Shown here piece after piece: positions 8,338-16,490 of a stretch of DNA of 64,000 nt. Position 1 is the first letter of the stretch, and each line of letters opens with the position of its first letter. Under the pieces are notes generated by a model. It had not been told where the DNA came from and did not search any database. It was given only the letters and a program-made list of their open reading frames with translations. The DNA is from Geodermatophilus sabuli (lineage in GTDB: Bacteria; Actinomycetota; Actinomycetes; Mycobacteriales; Geodermatophilaceae), in the NCBI RefSeq assembly GCF_900215145.1, contig NZ_OBDO01000005.1:124001-188000 (forward strand), in the 5' to 3' direction. The position numbers were made by a program, and so were the translations under genes.

Positions 8338-10364
8338 CAGGCGGCCCTCGCCGTCCGCACGGAGGCGGCCAGCGACTCGGCGGCCAGCTCCTCCAGCCGC
8401 AGCGTCGTCGCGCCGAGGTGCGCGCCGAGGGCCCCGGCCAGGCCCAGCCGCACCGGCCCGGACTCGCAGTCGACGACGACAGCGGCCGTCCGCGCGGCGG
8501 CCAGCAGCCCGGCGGCGGCGTGCGCGTCGGCGACGTGCGCGCCGCCGCGCGCCCCGGTGGCCCGGCCGTCGGTGACGACGACCAGCAGCGGACGGCGCCG
8601 AGGATCACGCACCCGCTCCACCCGCAGCGTCTCGTGCGCCCGTAGCAGGCCCGCGGCCAGCGGCGTGCGGCCGCCCGTGGGGAGTTCGCGCAGCCGCGTC
8701 GCGGCCGCCTCGACCGACCACGTGGGCGGCAGCGCCAGCTCGGCGCCGGAGCCGCGGAAGGTGACCAGGCCCACCTTGTCCCGCCGCTGGTAGGCGTCCA
8801 GGAGCAGGGACAGGACCGCACCCTTGACCGCGGCCATCCGCGACCGGGAGCCCATCGAGCCGCTGGCGTCGACGCAGAACAGCACGAGGTTGCCCTCGCG
8901 GCCCTCGACGGTCGCCTGGCGGAGGTCGCCGCGCTGGATGCGCAGCCCGGACCCCGTGCGCCCGCGGGCGACCTGGTGTGGCGCGGCGGCGAGCACGGTG
9001 CCGGTCAGGTGCAGCCGGGTGACGGTGCCGGTGGGGCGGGTGGAGCCGACCACCCGGCCGCGCTCGGCGCGGGCCCGGGACCGCCGCCCGGCCGCGCCCG
9101 CGCCGATGCCGGGCACCTCCAGCCGGCGGGTGCGGAACGGGTCGGCCGGTGCGACGGCGGCCCGCTCGGGTGCCGCGCCCCCCGTCGACGCGGAGTCGCT
9201 GCCGCCGACGTCAGGCGTAGGAGGCTCTCCTCGCGTCTCGGCGTCGGATGCGTGTGTATCGCTTCCTGTGCCTGGTCCGGCCGGACCAGGCACAGGAGGC
9301 GGGGCGCCGTCGTCGGGATCGGGGCTGCCGGGGCCGGGGTCGTCGTCGGGCGGTTCCGGGCGGGCGTCGTCGAGTGCCTGCTCCAGGGTCTCCTCGTCCA
9401 GGCCCGGCGCGTCGAAGGGGTTGCGGCGCCGGCGGTGGGGCAGCGCGAGGCGGGCGGCGACGCGGACGTCGTCCTCGATGACCTCGTCGCGGCCGCACCA
9501 GGCGGCGTGGGCGATGGCGGCGCGGGCGGTGACCAGGTCCGCGCGCAGCCCGTCGACGTCGAACGCGGCGCACACGGCGGTCACCTGGCGCAGCGCGCCG
9601 TCGGAGAGGACGACGTGCGGCAGGCGGGCGCGGGCGTCGGCGATCCGGGCGGCCAGGCCGGACTCCTCCGCGGCCCACCGTGCGGTGAAGCCGGCGGGGT
9701 CGGCGTCGTGGGCGAACCGGCGGCGGACCACCTCGGCGCGCTCGGCGGGGTCGCGTGGCGCGGCGACCTCCACGGTGAGGCCGAAGCGGTCGAGCAGCTG
9801 CGGGCGCAGCTCGCCCTCCTCGGGGTTCATCGTGCCGACCAGCAGGAATCGGGAGGCGTGCCGCACCGAGACGCCCTCACGCTCGACGTAGGCGGTGCCC
9901 AGGGCGGCGGCGTCGAGCAGCAGGTCGACCAGGTGGTCGTGCAGCAGGTTGACCTCGTCCACGTAGAGCACGCCGCGGTGCGCGGCGGCCAGCAGCCCGG
10001 GCTCGAAGGCCTTCACGCCCTCGGTGAGGGCCCGCTCGAGGTCGAGGGAGCCGACGACGCGGTCCTCCGACGCGCCGACCGGCAGCTCCACCAGCCGCGC
10101 CGGCCGGGTGTGCCCGGCGGCGCCCACCTCGTGCGGACCGTCGGGGCAGCCCGGGTCGGGCGCGGCGGGGGCGCAGGCGAACCGGCAGCCGGGGACGACG
10201 TCCACCGGCGGCAGGACGGCGGCCAGCGCGCGCACCGCCGTCGACTTCGCCGTCCCCTTCTCGCCCCGGACCAGCACACCCCCCACGGCCGGGGAGACGG
10301 CGTTGAGCAGCAGGGCCAGCCGCATGTCGGTCATGCCGACGACAGCGCTGAGGGGATAGGTCAT
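8337..10364 (-). CDS. Fused AAA+/VWA chelatase subunit (BchI/BchD-like), putative cobaltochelatase partner of CobN
   Basis: A motor protein combining a BchI-like AAA+ ATPase and a BchD-like VWA domain. It presumably drives Co insertion by CobN in place of the separate CobS/CobT chelatase pair. The 675-aa frame starts at ATG 10364 (MTYPLSAVVGMTDMRLALLL). Walker A RGEKGTAKST is at 33-42, Walker B GVLYVDEVNLL at 131-141, and GTMNPEEGELRPQLLDRF follows. A Pro/Asp/Gly-rich linker spans about 320-440, and the VWA MIDAS DASGSMGS is near 497. A start further upstream (10409) is possible but less like the family. The linker holds a 34-bp perfect palindrome at DNA level. It is the first gene after the cobalamin riboswitch. 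Magnesium chelatase for chlorophyll is excluded by context. Confidence 0.9.
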   Translation of the reverse strand: MTYPLSAVVGMTDMRLALLLNAVSPAVGGVLVRGEKGTAKSTAVRALAAVLPPVDVVPGCRFACAPAAPDPGCPDGPHEVGAAGHTRPARLVELPVGASEDRVVGSLDLERALTEGVKAFEPGLLAAAHRGVLYVDEVNLLHDHLVDLLLDAAALGTAYVEREGVSVRHASRFLLVGTMNPEEGELRPQLLDRFGLTVEVAAPRDPAERAEVVRRRFAHDADPAGFTARWAAEESGLAARIADARARLPHVVLSDGALRQVTAVCAAFDVDGLRADLVTARAAIAHAAWCGRDEVIEDDVRVAARLALPHRRRRNPFDAPGLDEETLEQALDDARPEPPDDDPGPGSPDPDDGAPPPVPGPAGPGTGSDTHASDAETRGEPPTPDVGGSDSASTGGAAPERAAVAPADPFRTRRLEVPGIGAGAAGRRSRARAERGRVVGSTRPTGTVTRLHLTGTVLAAAPHQVARGRTGSGLRIQRGDLRQATVEGREGNLVLFCVDASGSMGSRSRMAAVKGAVLSLLLDAYQRRDKVGLVTFRGSGAELALPPTWSVEAAATRLRELPTGGRTPLAAGLLRAHETLRVERVRDPRRRPLLVVVTDGRATGARGGAHVADAHAAAGLLAAARTAAVVVDCESGPVRLGLAGALGAHLGATTLRLEELAAESLAASVRTARAA
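9264..9297. repeat. 34-bp perfect palindrome inside the chelatase linker
   Basis: The half-site TCCTGTGCCTGGTCCGG (9264-9280) is followed immediately by its exact reverse complement (9281-9297), with no spacer. It lies in frame in the low-complexity linker at about residue 361. The bases just to the left on the plus strand (TGTGTATCG) are unusually AT-rich for this gene. It may be an inserted repetitive palindrome tolerated in a disordered linker; whether other copies exist cannot be seen here. Confidence 0.85.
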
Positions 10365-10427
10365 GCGGGTCGACCGTGCATCGCACGCGTCCTCTCCCCG
10401 GGTGTCCACGCCCGGAGGTGGCAGGGA

Positions 10428-10576
10428 CGACGGCGGGAGTCTCCTGGCTGCCGGATCGTCGTCCGCCCCCGACCTTCCCGTCCCCGGGGGGACAGTGGCC
10501 GAGCGTGGGGGCGGACTCCCCGGTCACAGTGGCGGGACCGCGCCGGAATCTCACCGGGCTTCCTCCACTGCCGTCG
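10428..10576 (-). promoter_or_regulatory. Cobalamin riboswitch upstream of the chelatase-cobO-cobB-cbiMNQO operon
   Basis: Read on the minus strand, the element opens with GGAAGCCCGGTGAGATTCCGG and GCGGTCCCGCCACTGTGACC, the conserved cobalamin core. It ends with the B12-box-like AGCCAGGAGACTCCCGCC. A closing P1 stem is formed by CGACGGC (plus-strand 10570-10576 read in reverse) and GCCGTCG (10428-10434). The aptamer ends about 63 nt before the ATG at 10364, enough room for translational or terminator-type control. The 160 bases from 10577 to 10736 hold only the two divergent promoter regions; I see no other gene there. Confidence 0.93.
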
Positions 10577-10736
10577 CGTGTGGCGGCGTCATCAGACCAC
10601 GACCGGTCGGCGCGCCGACAGCCCCGTGTCTCGTGACGGACCGGGAGGTGACGGCTGTGCAGCGCGGTCGTCCACCCGCCCCCCCGGCTGGGTGCCCCGG
10701 CACCCCCTCCCCGGCCCGGGAGCGCCGCCCGGCAGA

Positions 10737-11822
10737 GTGACGCGCGTGGGTGGGACCGGGCGGGTCGCGTGGCTGGTGGACGCGGCCCTCGTCCTCGCCG
10801 GCGCGCTCGCGGCCACCGTCGTCTTCGACGCCCTGGACCTGCCGTCGGCCTCGCTGTTCGGGGGCCTGCTCGCCGGCCTGGTCCGCGGCCTGACGGTCCC
10901 CCGCCGGCTCGTCGTCCCCCGGCCGGCCACGACGGCCGCGCAGGCCCTGATCGGGGTCTCCGTCGGCGCGCTCGTCGACGTGGACACCCTCGCGGCGATC
11001 GGGGAGGACTGGCTGCCGGTCCTGGTCGTCGTCCTCGGCACCCTGGCGCTCACCGTGCTGGCCGGCCTCCTGATGCGGTTGCAGCCGGGGATAAGCCCCG
11101 TGACCGGCGCCTTCGCGATGATCGCCGGGGGCGCGTCGGGGATCACCGCGATGTCCCGGGAGCTGGGGGCCGACGACCGGATGGTGGCGGTCCTGCAGTA
11201 CCTGCGGGTGCTGATCATCGTCGTGCTCATGCCGGTGGCCGCCACGGTGGTGTTCGGTGCCGCGCCCGGGTCGGGCGGGACCCTCGCCGAGGGCGGCGGC
11301 CCCGGCTGGCCGGCCGGGTTGCTGTTCTCGGTGGTCTGCGTGGTCGTGGGCCTGCCGCTGGCCAGGCTGCTGCGGATCCCGGTGCCGGCGCTGCTCGGCC
11401 CGATGCTGGTCGCCGCCGGGCTGGACCTCAGCGGGCTGTCCGGCGGCGCGCAGGTGCCCGCGGCGCTGGAGCTCGGGGCGTTCCTGGTCATCGGCCTGAT
11501 GGTCGGCCTGAACTTCACCCGCGCCAGCCTGCGCACCATCGGGCGGGCGCTGCCGCTGGCGCTGGTGATCATCCTCGGCCTCATCGCCGCCTGCGCCGGC
11601 CTCGGCGCGGTGCTCACCGTCACGACCGGCGCCAGCGCGCTCGATGCCTACCTCGCCACGACCCCCGGCGGGCTGTACGCGGTGCTGGCCACCGCCCGCG
11701 ACGGCGGCGCGGACGCCACCTTCGTGCTCGCCGTCCAGGTGCTGCGGCTGTTCGTGATGCTGCTGTCGGCGCCGCTGCTGGCCCGGTGGCTGCGCCGGGC
11801 CGGCCCCGGCGAGGCCGCCTGA
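10737..11822 (+). CDS. AbrB-family (ammonia-monooxygenase-like) integral membrane protein
   Basis: A polytopic inner-membrane protein of 361 aa with about ten hydrophobic helices arranged as two similar halves. Each half has a Gly-rich turn (GISPVTGAFAMIAGGASGITAMSREL near 120; TTPGGLYAVLATARDGGADATFVLAVQ near 310). This is the AbrB/COG3180 duplication pattern. The function in the family is poorly known, and transport or regulation has been proposed. GTG at 10737 is chosen; a second in-frame GTG lies at 10746. It is transcribed divergently from the riboswitch operon. No link to cobalamin is visible beyond position. Confidence 0.8.
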   Translation: MTRVGGTGRVAWLVDAALVLAGALAATVVFDALDLPSASLFGGLLAGLVRGLTVPRRLVVPRPATTAAQALIGVSVGALVDVDTLAAIGEDWLPVLVVVLGTLALTVLAGLLMRLQPGISPVTGAFAMIAGGASGITAMSRELGADDRMVAVLQYLRVLIIVVLMPVAATVVFGAAPGSGGTLAEGGGPGWPAGLLFSVVCVVVGLPLARLLRIPVPALLGPMLVAAGLDLSGLSGGAQVPAALELGAFLVIGLMVGLNFTRASLRTIGRALPLALVIILGLIAACAGLGAVLTVTTGASALDAYLATTPGGLYAVLATARDGGADATFVLAVQVLRLFVMLLSAPLLARWLRRAGPGEAA

Positions 11823-11879
11823 GGGAATGCCCGCCCCGCGGCAGCTGGTTGTGCGTTCAACTGACGGCGGTGAACGGGA

Positions 11880-12932
11880 GTGGCAGTGGAGCTCGGGGTC
11901 TACACGTTCGGCGACGTCCTCCGGGACCCGCGCACCGGGACGACGATCAGCCCCGAACAGCGGCTGGCCCACCTGCTGGAGGAGGTCGAGCTCGCCGACC
12001 AGGTCGGGCTCGACGTGTTCGGCATCGGCGAGCACCACCGGCCCGACTACGCGGTCAGCTCCCCGGCGACCGTGCTCGCCGCGGCCGCCGTCCGGACGTC
12101 GCGCATCCGGCTGAGCAGCGCGGTCACCGTCCTGTCCTCGGAGGACCCGGTGCGGGTGTTCCAGCAGTACGCCACGGTCGACCTGCTCTCGCACGGCCGG
12201 GCGGAGGTCATGGCGGGGCGCGGCTCGTTCATCGAGTCCTTCCCGCTGTTCGGGTACGGCCTCGACGACTACGACGAGCTGTTCGCCGAGAAGCTCGACC
12301 TGCTGCTGCGGCTGCGTGACTCCCCGCGGGTGACCTGGTCCGGCCGGCACCGCCCCGCGCTGGCCGACCAGCCGGTCTTCCCCCGACCGGTGCAGGACCC
12401 GCTCCCGGTGTGGGTGGCCGTCGGCGGCAACCCGCAGTCCGTCGTCCGCGCCGGGGCGCTGGGGCTGCCGCTGGCGCTGGCGATCATCGGCGGCGAGCCG
12501 GCCCGCTTCGCGCCGCTGGCCCAGCTGCACCGCCGGGCGGCCGCGCAGTACGGGCACGGCCCGCTGCCGGTCTCGATCAACTCGCACGGGTTCGTCGCCG
12601 ACACCTCGCAGGCCGCGGCGGACAGCTTCTACGGCACCTACGCCGAGGTCATGACCCAGCTGGGCCGCGAGCGCGGCTGGGGTCCGATGACCCGCCCGGA
12701 CTTCGACGCGCTCGCCGGCCTGCACGGCGCGGTCGTCGTCGGCAGTCCGGAGCAGGTGGCCGAGAAGATCCTGTTCCAGCACGAGCTGTTCGGGCACGAC
12801 CGCTTCCTCATGCAGTCCTCGCTCGGCGCCGCGCCGCACCGGGAGGTGCTGCGCTCCATCGAGCTGCTGGGCACCGAGGTCGCCCCGATCGTGCGGGCGG
12901 AGCTCACCTCCCGCGCACGGACGTCGGCCTGA
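11880..12932 (+). CDS. LLM-class flavin-dependent oxidoreductase
   Basis: A luciferase-like TIM-barrel protein of 350 aa that probably uses FMN or F420. [14 protein letters not shown] opens the first strand, [16 protein letters not shown] carries the family HHRPDY motif, and [13 protein letters not shown] and [28 protein letters not shown] follow. The substrate is unknown. GTG 11880 is 57 bases after the membrane-protein stop, so weak co-transcription is possible. Confidence 0.88.
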   Translation: MAVELGVYTFGDVLRDPRTGTTISPEQRLAHLLEEVELADQVGLDVFGIGEHHRPDYAVSSPATVLAAAAVRTSRIRLSSAVTVLSSEDPVRVFQQYATVDLLSHGRAEVMAGRGSFIESFPLFGYGLDDYDELFAEKLDLLLRLRDSPRVTWSGRHRPALADQPVFPRPVQDPLPVWVAVGGNPQSVVRAGALGLPLALAIIGGEPARFAPLAQLHRRAAAQYGHGPLPVSINSHGFVADTSQAAADSFYGTYAEVMTQLGRERGWGPMTRPDFDALAGLHGAVVVGSPEQVAEKILFQHELFGHDRFLMQSSLGAAPHREVLRSIELLGTEVAPIVRAELTSRARTSA

Positions 12933-12996
12933 TCACCCGTCCAGGGAGCGGCCTCCCCGCCGCGACGCGCCTACCCTGGCCCGGGGCGTCAGGGAG

Positions 12997-13248
12997 GTGA
13001 GGGAGCTGTCCGAGGAGACGACGAGCGCGGAGGACGCCGTGCTGCTGTTCGTGGGTGGCCCGCTGGACGGGCGGGTCGAGGTCCGTGAGGCGCGGCACGG
13101 TGAGCCGCTGCCGACCATCACCCACGTGCACCTCCACGGCGGTCCCAAGGTGGTGCACCGCTACGACCTGACGACGCTGCGCGGCTCGGCCGGCGTCTAC
13201 ACCGTGCGGCCGCGACAGTCGGTCCGCGACGAGTCCGTCGCCGACTGA
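12997..13248 (+). CDS. Small conserved-looking hypothetical protein (83 aa)
   Basis: A GTG-initiated frame of 83 codons. It has an acidic N-terminus, a VLLFVGGPLDGRVEVREA segment and a His-rich THVHLHGGPKVVHRYDL stretch. GGPLDG followed by a late YDL and a C-terminal tyrosine-bearing strand recalls small actinobacterial proteins of unknown function. A TACCCT box at 12972-12977 could be a -10 element. It converges on the methyltransferase gene that ends at 13250. I do not recognise a function. Confidence 0.65.
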   Translation: MRELSEETTSAEDAVLLFVGGPLDGRVEVREARHGEPLPTITHVHLHGGPKVVHRYDLTTLRGSAGVYTVRPRQSVRDESVAD

Positions 13249-13249
13249 C

Positions 13250-13981
13250 TCACCGGCGCCGCAGCACGAACCCCGCGTAGCCGTACTCGTCGGCGTGCGC
13301 GCGGCGCAGGTCGACCTCGCGGCGGGCTCCGGCCAGCACCGCCGCCGTCTCCGTGTCGGGGTCGGGCCAGGCGTCGATGGCCGCCTCCAGCGGGCCGTGG
13401 TACTCGTCTGCCCAGTCGGAGTCGGGCAGCAGGTGCGTGGCGAGGACGTCGTAGCCGGCGGCCCGGGCCGCGGCGACGGTGGCCGGGACGTCGCGCATCG
13501 CCGGGTACGCCGCCCAGAACTCCGCGACCCCGGGTGACGGCGTGCCCGTCGTCCACACCGCGTCGGTGAGCACCAGGACCCCGCCGGGGCGGAGCAGCCG
13601 CCGCCAGGCGCCCATCGCCGCGTCGACGCCCATCAGGTAGGCGGCGCCCTCGCACCAGAGCAGGTCGAAGACCCCGTCGGGGTGGGGGAGCGCGCTCATC
13701 GACGCCCGCTCGACGGCGACGCGCCCGCTCAGGCCGGCGTCGGCGGCCGCGCGCCGGGCCCGTCGCAGGAACGGCTCGTGCAGGTCGACGGCGGTCACCC
13801 GCGCGCCGGCCGCGGCCAGGACCAGGGACGCCCGCCCCGGACCGCAGCCGACGTCGAGGACCCGCGGCTCCTCGGGCAGCCGGCCGGCGAGGCCGAGCAG
13901 GGTACGGGTGGTCAGGTCGGACCCCACGCCCTCACGCGGCAGGTCACGGTGCAGCGCCCAGAAGACCTCGACGGCGTCCAT
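13250..13981 (-). CDS. Class I SAM-dependent methyltransferase
   Basis: 243 aa, with the Rossmann SAM-binding motif I VLDVGCGPGRASLVLAAAGARVTAVDLHE near residues 40-68. The acidic loop FDLLWCEGAAYLMG lies near 108 and LRPGGVLVLTDAVW near 130. The substrate is unknown; the fold is that of small-molecule methyltransferases (ubiE/phosphoethanolamine-type). It stands alone, converging on the small gene at 12997-13248. Confidence 0.86.
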   Translation of the reverse strand: MDAVEVFWALHRDLPREGVGSDLTTRTLLGLAGRLPEEPRVLDVGCGPGRASLVLAAAGARVTAVDLHEPFLRRARRAAADAGLSGRVAVERASMSALPHPDGVFDLLWCEGAAYLMGVDAAMGAWRRLLRPGGVLVLTDAVWTTGTPSPGVAEFWAAYPAMRDVPATVAAARAAGYDVLATHLLPDSDWADEYHGPLEAAIDAWPDPDTETAAVLAGARREVDLRRAHADEYGYAGFVLRRR

Positions 13982-14030
13982 CCCGGCGAGCGTGCCCGGC
14001 GACCGGGGGCGCGGTCGACCGATTTCCGGC

Positions 14031-14618
14031 TCAGCCGCGGTGCAGTGCGCGGACCGCGGCGACGGCCTCGTCGAACGGGCGCCGGCCGAGCGCGGCGCCG
14101 ATCCGGCGGGCGGCGCCGGAGGGGACCAGTAGCAGCCGGTCCAGCCGCGCCTCGCTGGGGCGGCTCTGGGGGTCCCAGGCCCCGGAGCCGACGTCGATCC
14201 ACCGCCGGCCGAACCGGGCCTCGTCCGCAGCGTCCCGGTCGTGGTCCTGGCTGGAGAGCATCAGGCCGACGAGGTCGGGCCCCCGGCGGCCGATGACCAG
14301 CACCGGGCGGTCCTTGCCGCGGCCGTCGCCCTCGTCGAAGGGCACCCACGCCCACACCACCTCGCCGGGGTCGGGCAGCGCGTCGTCCCGCGGGGCGTAG
14401 CCGAGCTCGACGTCGGCGAGGGTCCCCGGGAGGTCGCGCACGCCGGTCTGCGCTGGTGCGGCGTCGACGGTGCGGTGGGCCTGCCGGACCGTGGACCGGC
14501 CGTCGCCGCCGGCCGGACGGGGTGTCCGCGCAGCCGGCCGCAAGGCCGCCCGGACGGCCGGTCCCAGCACCGACCGCAGCCCCGCGGACAGCCGCCGGCC
14601 GAACCCCGATCCCGTCAT
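14031..14618 (-). CDS. PemK/MazF-like protein with N-terminal extension, no partner antitoxin
   Basis: A 195-aa protein. The C-terminal ~115 residues look like the MazF/PemK fold: PDPGEVVWAWVPFDEGDGRGKDRPVLVIGRRG, then LMLSSQDHD and the late RLDRLLLVPSGAARRIGAAL. The first ~80 residues are basic, Arg/Ala-rich and probably disordered. ATG 14618 is preferred to the GTG at 14627, because a TACCGT box at 14629-14634 would give a leaderless transcript at that ATG. No small antitoxin gene is adjacent, so a toxin role is doubtful. Such solo MazF-like proteins occur widely in actinobacteria. Confidence 0.72.
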   Translation of the reverse strand: MTGSGFGRRLSAGLRSVLGPAVRAALRPAARTPRPAGGDGRSTVRQAHRTVDAAPAQTGVRDLPGTLADVELGYAPRDDALPDPGEVVWAWVPFDEGDGRGKDRPVLVIGRRGPDLVGLMLSSQDHDRDAADEARFGRRWIDVGSGAWDPQSRPSEARLDRLLLVPSGAARRIGAALGRRPFDEAVAAVRALHRG

Positions 14619-14689
14619 GCCCGGCACGGTACGGAACCCCGCACCGGGGCCGGCGGGTGACCGCAGGAGCGGCGTTCGTGCACCTCACC

Positions 14690-14703
14690 TGTCACGTGTG
14701 ACA
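14690..14703. promoter_or_regulatory. 14-bp perfect inverted repeat
   Basis: TGTCAC, two bases, then GTGACA: a perfect operator-like palindrome in the 188-bp gap between the MazF-like gene and the 65-aa gene. It lies about 105 bp upstream of the latter's ATG. The protein that might bind is unknown. The rest of this gap holds only the Shine-Dalgarno sequence of the next gene. Confidence 0.4.
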
Positions 14704-14806
14704 CATCGACACCAATCGGTCACGAGGAGGGTTCGGCCTGCCGACACGGGGGCACCATGGCGTCACGGGGCGGGTCAGGGGGCTCCTCCGATGAGAGGAG
14801 GCCGCG

Positions 14807-15004
14807 ATGACCTCGGCCGAACCTGTTCCGCCGGCCGCGCCACGGGCACGGGAGGTGAAGGCGAGCGTGCTGGCCGCCTTCCAGCTGGTGGAGGACGCCC
14901 GCTACCTCGGCACCGACCGGCGCTCCCGGCGCGGTCACCGGCGCTACCTCGTCGAGCGCACCGTGGCCTACCGCAAGCTCGCCCGGGACCTGCGCGCCAG
15001 TTAG
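14807..15004 (+). CDS. Small basic hypothetical protein (65 aa)
   Basis: ATG 14807 is preceded by a strong AGGAGG at 14796-14801, which makes this short gene credible. The product is helical and basic: a Pro/Ala-rich N-terminus is followed by KASVLAAFQLVEDARYLGTD and RSRRGHRRYLVERTVAYRKLARDLR. No domain is recognised. Its stop overlaps the 3' end of the convergent VOC gene by 4 bp. Confidence 0.7.
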   Translation: MTSAEPVPPAAPRAREVKASVLAAFQLVEDARYLGTDRRSRRGHRRYLVERTVAYRKLARDLRAS

Positions 15005-15426
15005 GCGACGCAGAACTCGTTGCCCTCCGGGTCAGCGAGCGTCGCCCACGTGAACGGCCCCTGGGACTCCCGGTAGAGCTCGGTGGCGCCCATGCCCACC
15101 AGCCGCGCCACCTCGGCCTCCCGCCGCTCGTCGCCCACGTGCAGGTCCAGGTGCACCCGGTTCTTGACCGTCTTGCCCTCCGGTACCCGCTGGAACAGCA
15201 CTCGTGGCCGCCCGGGGTCCGGCGAGTTCAGCGCGGCCCCGACGCGCCAGACCAGCGCGCCCCGGTGGGTGGTGGTGTCCGCCTCGCTCGCCGCCCCGGA
15301 CTCCACCAGGCCGCGGATGAACGCCTCGTCCTGCGCCTCCACCTGCCAGCCGAGGGCCTCTGCCCACCAGTCGGCCAGCCCGTGCGGGTCGGCGCTGTCG
15401 ATCACGATCTGGACGTCGGTCGCCAT
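15001..15426 (-). CDS. VOC (glyoxalase/bleomycin-resistance) family protein
   Basis: 141 aa in the beta-alpha-beta-beta-beta arrangement of a single VOC repeat pair. It starts VQIVIDSADPHGLADWWAEALGW and has LFQRVPEGKTVKNRVHLDLHV in the middle. It ends ATLADPEGNEFCVA, the classic glyoxalase-like C-terminal signature. Its substrate is unknown. Confidence 0.87.
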   Translation of the reverse strand: MATDVQIVIDSADPHGLADWWAEALGWQVEAQDEAFIRGLVESGAASEADTTTHRGALVWRVGAALNSPDPGRPRVLFQRVPEGKTVKNRVHLDLHVGDERREAEVARLVGMGATELYRESQGPFTWATLADPEGNEFCVA

Positions 15427-15456
15427 GGGCGCACCGTAGGGCCCCCACCGACGGAC

Positions 15457-16047
15457 TCAGAGCTCCTGGGCCAGCCCCTCCCGCATGACCGCGTCGTCCG
15501 GCAACGGCGTGGTGAGCCGGCAGTGGTCACCGAAGACCACGCGCATGGGGGCGAACGCCGAGCGCTCCACCTGGCGGGCCGGGTCCCAGAGGCCCGAGCG
15601 CATGATCGACTTGGCGCACTGGAAGTAGGCCCGCGTCACCGAGACCACGAGCACCGAGCGCGGGGCGCGGCCGAACTCCGTGAGGTCCACCTCGAGCTCC
15701 TCCGACGCGGCGATCTCCGCGGTGCCGTAGACGCGCAGCACCTCCTCGATGCCCGGCACCAGGAACATCAGCGCCGCCCGCGGGTTGGCCGCCACGTTGT
15801 GCAGGCTGTCCACCCGGTTGTTGCCCGGCCGGTCGGGCAGCGCCAGCCGGTGCTCGTCGAGCACCTTCACGAAGCCCGCGTCACCGCCGCGCGGCGACAC
15901 GTCCGGCCAGCCGTCGGCGGAGGCGGTGGACAGCGTCGCGAACGGGGAGAGCTCGATGAAGGCCCGGCAGTGGCGGTCGAGGTGGTCGATCACCTTGTCC
16001 TGCACCAACTGGGAGGGATCGCGGTAGCGGTCCAGCACGCCGTCCAT
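15457..16047 (-). CDS. Pyridoxamine 5'-phosphate oxidase-fold flavoprotein (MSMEG_1061-like)
   Basis: A split-barrel FMN-binding protein of 196 aa. FATLSTASADGWPDVSPRGGDAGFVKVLDEHRLALPDRPGNNRVDSLHNVAANPRAALMFLVPG is the typical PPOX core with its SPRG and DRPGNNR motifs. A second half has VLVVSVTRAYFQCAKSIMRSGLWDPARQ. The best match is the MSMEG_1061-type FMN-dependent PPOX group; the substrate is unknown. It is transcribed divergently from the thioesterase gene 33 bp away. Confidence 0.85.
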   Translation of the reverse strand: MDGVLDRYRDPSQLVQDKVIDHLDRHCRAFIELSPFATLSTASADGWPDVSPRGGDAGFVKVLDEHRLALPDRPGNNRVDSLHNVAANPRAALMFLVPGIEEVLRVYGTAEIAASEELEVDLTEFGRAPRSVLVVSVTRAYFQCAKSIMRSGLWDPARQVERSAFAPMRVVFGDHCRLTTPLPDDAVMREGLAQEL

Positions 16048-16080
16048 GGCCGAACGGTAACCCGGCTACCGTTCCGGCCC

Positions 16081-16482
16081 GTGACGGCACGGTGGAGCGC
16101 CCCGGTCCGGTACGTCGAGTGCGACCAGCAGGGCGTGGTCTTCAACGCCCACTACCTGACCTGGGCCGACGAGGCGTCCAACGCCTGGTGGGCGGCGGCC
16201 GGCCTGTCGTGGGAGGAGCTGACCGAGCGCTCCGTCGACCCGCTGGTCAAGGCCAGCACGCTGGAGTGGTCGTCGTCGGCCCGCTGGGGCGACACCGTCA
16301 CCGTGGACGCCGAGACCGAGACGGTCGGCCGCACCAGCGCGACCGCGCGGTTCACCGTGCGGGTGGGCGAGCGGGTCTGCTGCGTCGTCCGCACCACGTA
16401 CGTGTGCGTGACCGACGGCGCGCCGGCGCCCTGGCCGGACGACGTCCGGGAGCGGCTCGTCGGGCAGCAGCCGCCCGGCTGA
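16081..16482 (+). CDS. Hot-dog-fold acyl-CoA thioesterase (4HBT/YbgC type)
   Basis: 133 aa from GTG 16081. RYVECDQQGVVFNAHYLTWADEASNAWW contains the catalytic-region signature of the 4-hydroxybenzoyl-CoA thioesterase/YbgC family, with Asp in the YVECDQQGVV segment. It is a cytosolic hydrolase of acyl-CoA thioesters, with the chain specificity unknown. It ends 8 bp before the convergent cobQ stop. Confidence 0.88.
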   Translation: MTARWSAPVRYVECDQQGVVFNAHYLTWADEASNAWWAAAGLSWEELTERSVDPLVKASTLEWSSSARWGDTVTVDAETETVGRTSATARFTVRVGERVCCVVRTTYVCVTDGAPAPWPDDVRERLVGQQPPG

Positions 16483-16490
16483 CCGCCCGC

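Noticed and set aside
8337-10364. Magnesium chelatase of bacteriochlorophyll synthesis
   Set aside because: The fold is the same, but a cobalamin riboswitch, cobO/cobB context and a cobN gene point to cobalt. No other chlorophyll gene is seen.
10551-12839. 762-codon minus-strand frame opposite the membrane and LLM genes
   Set aside because: Shadow frame: Gln/Arg/His-rich, no motifs, and it crosses real plus-strand genes and an intergenic region.
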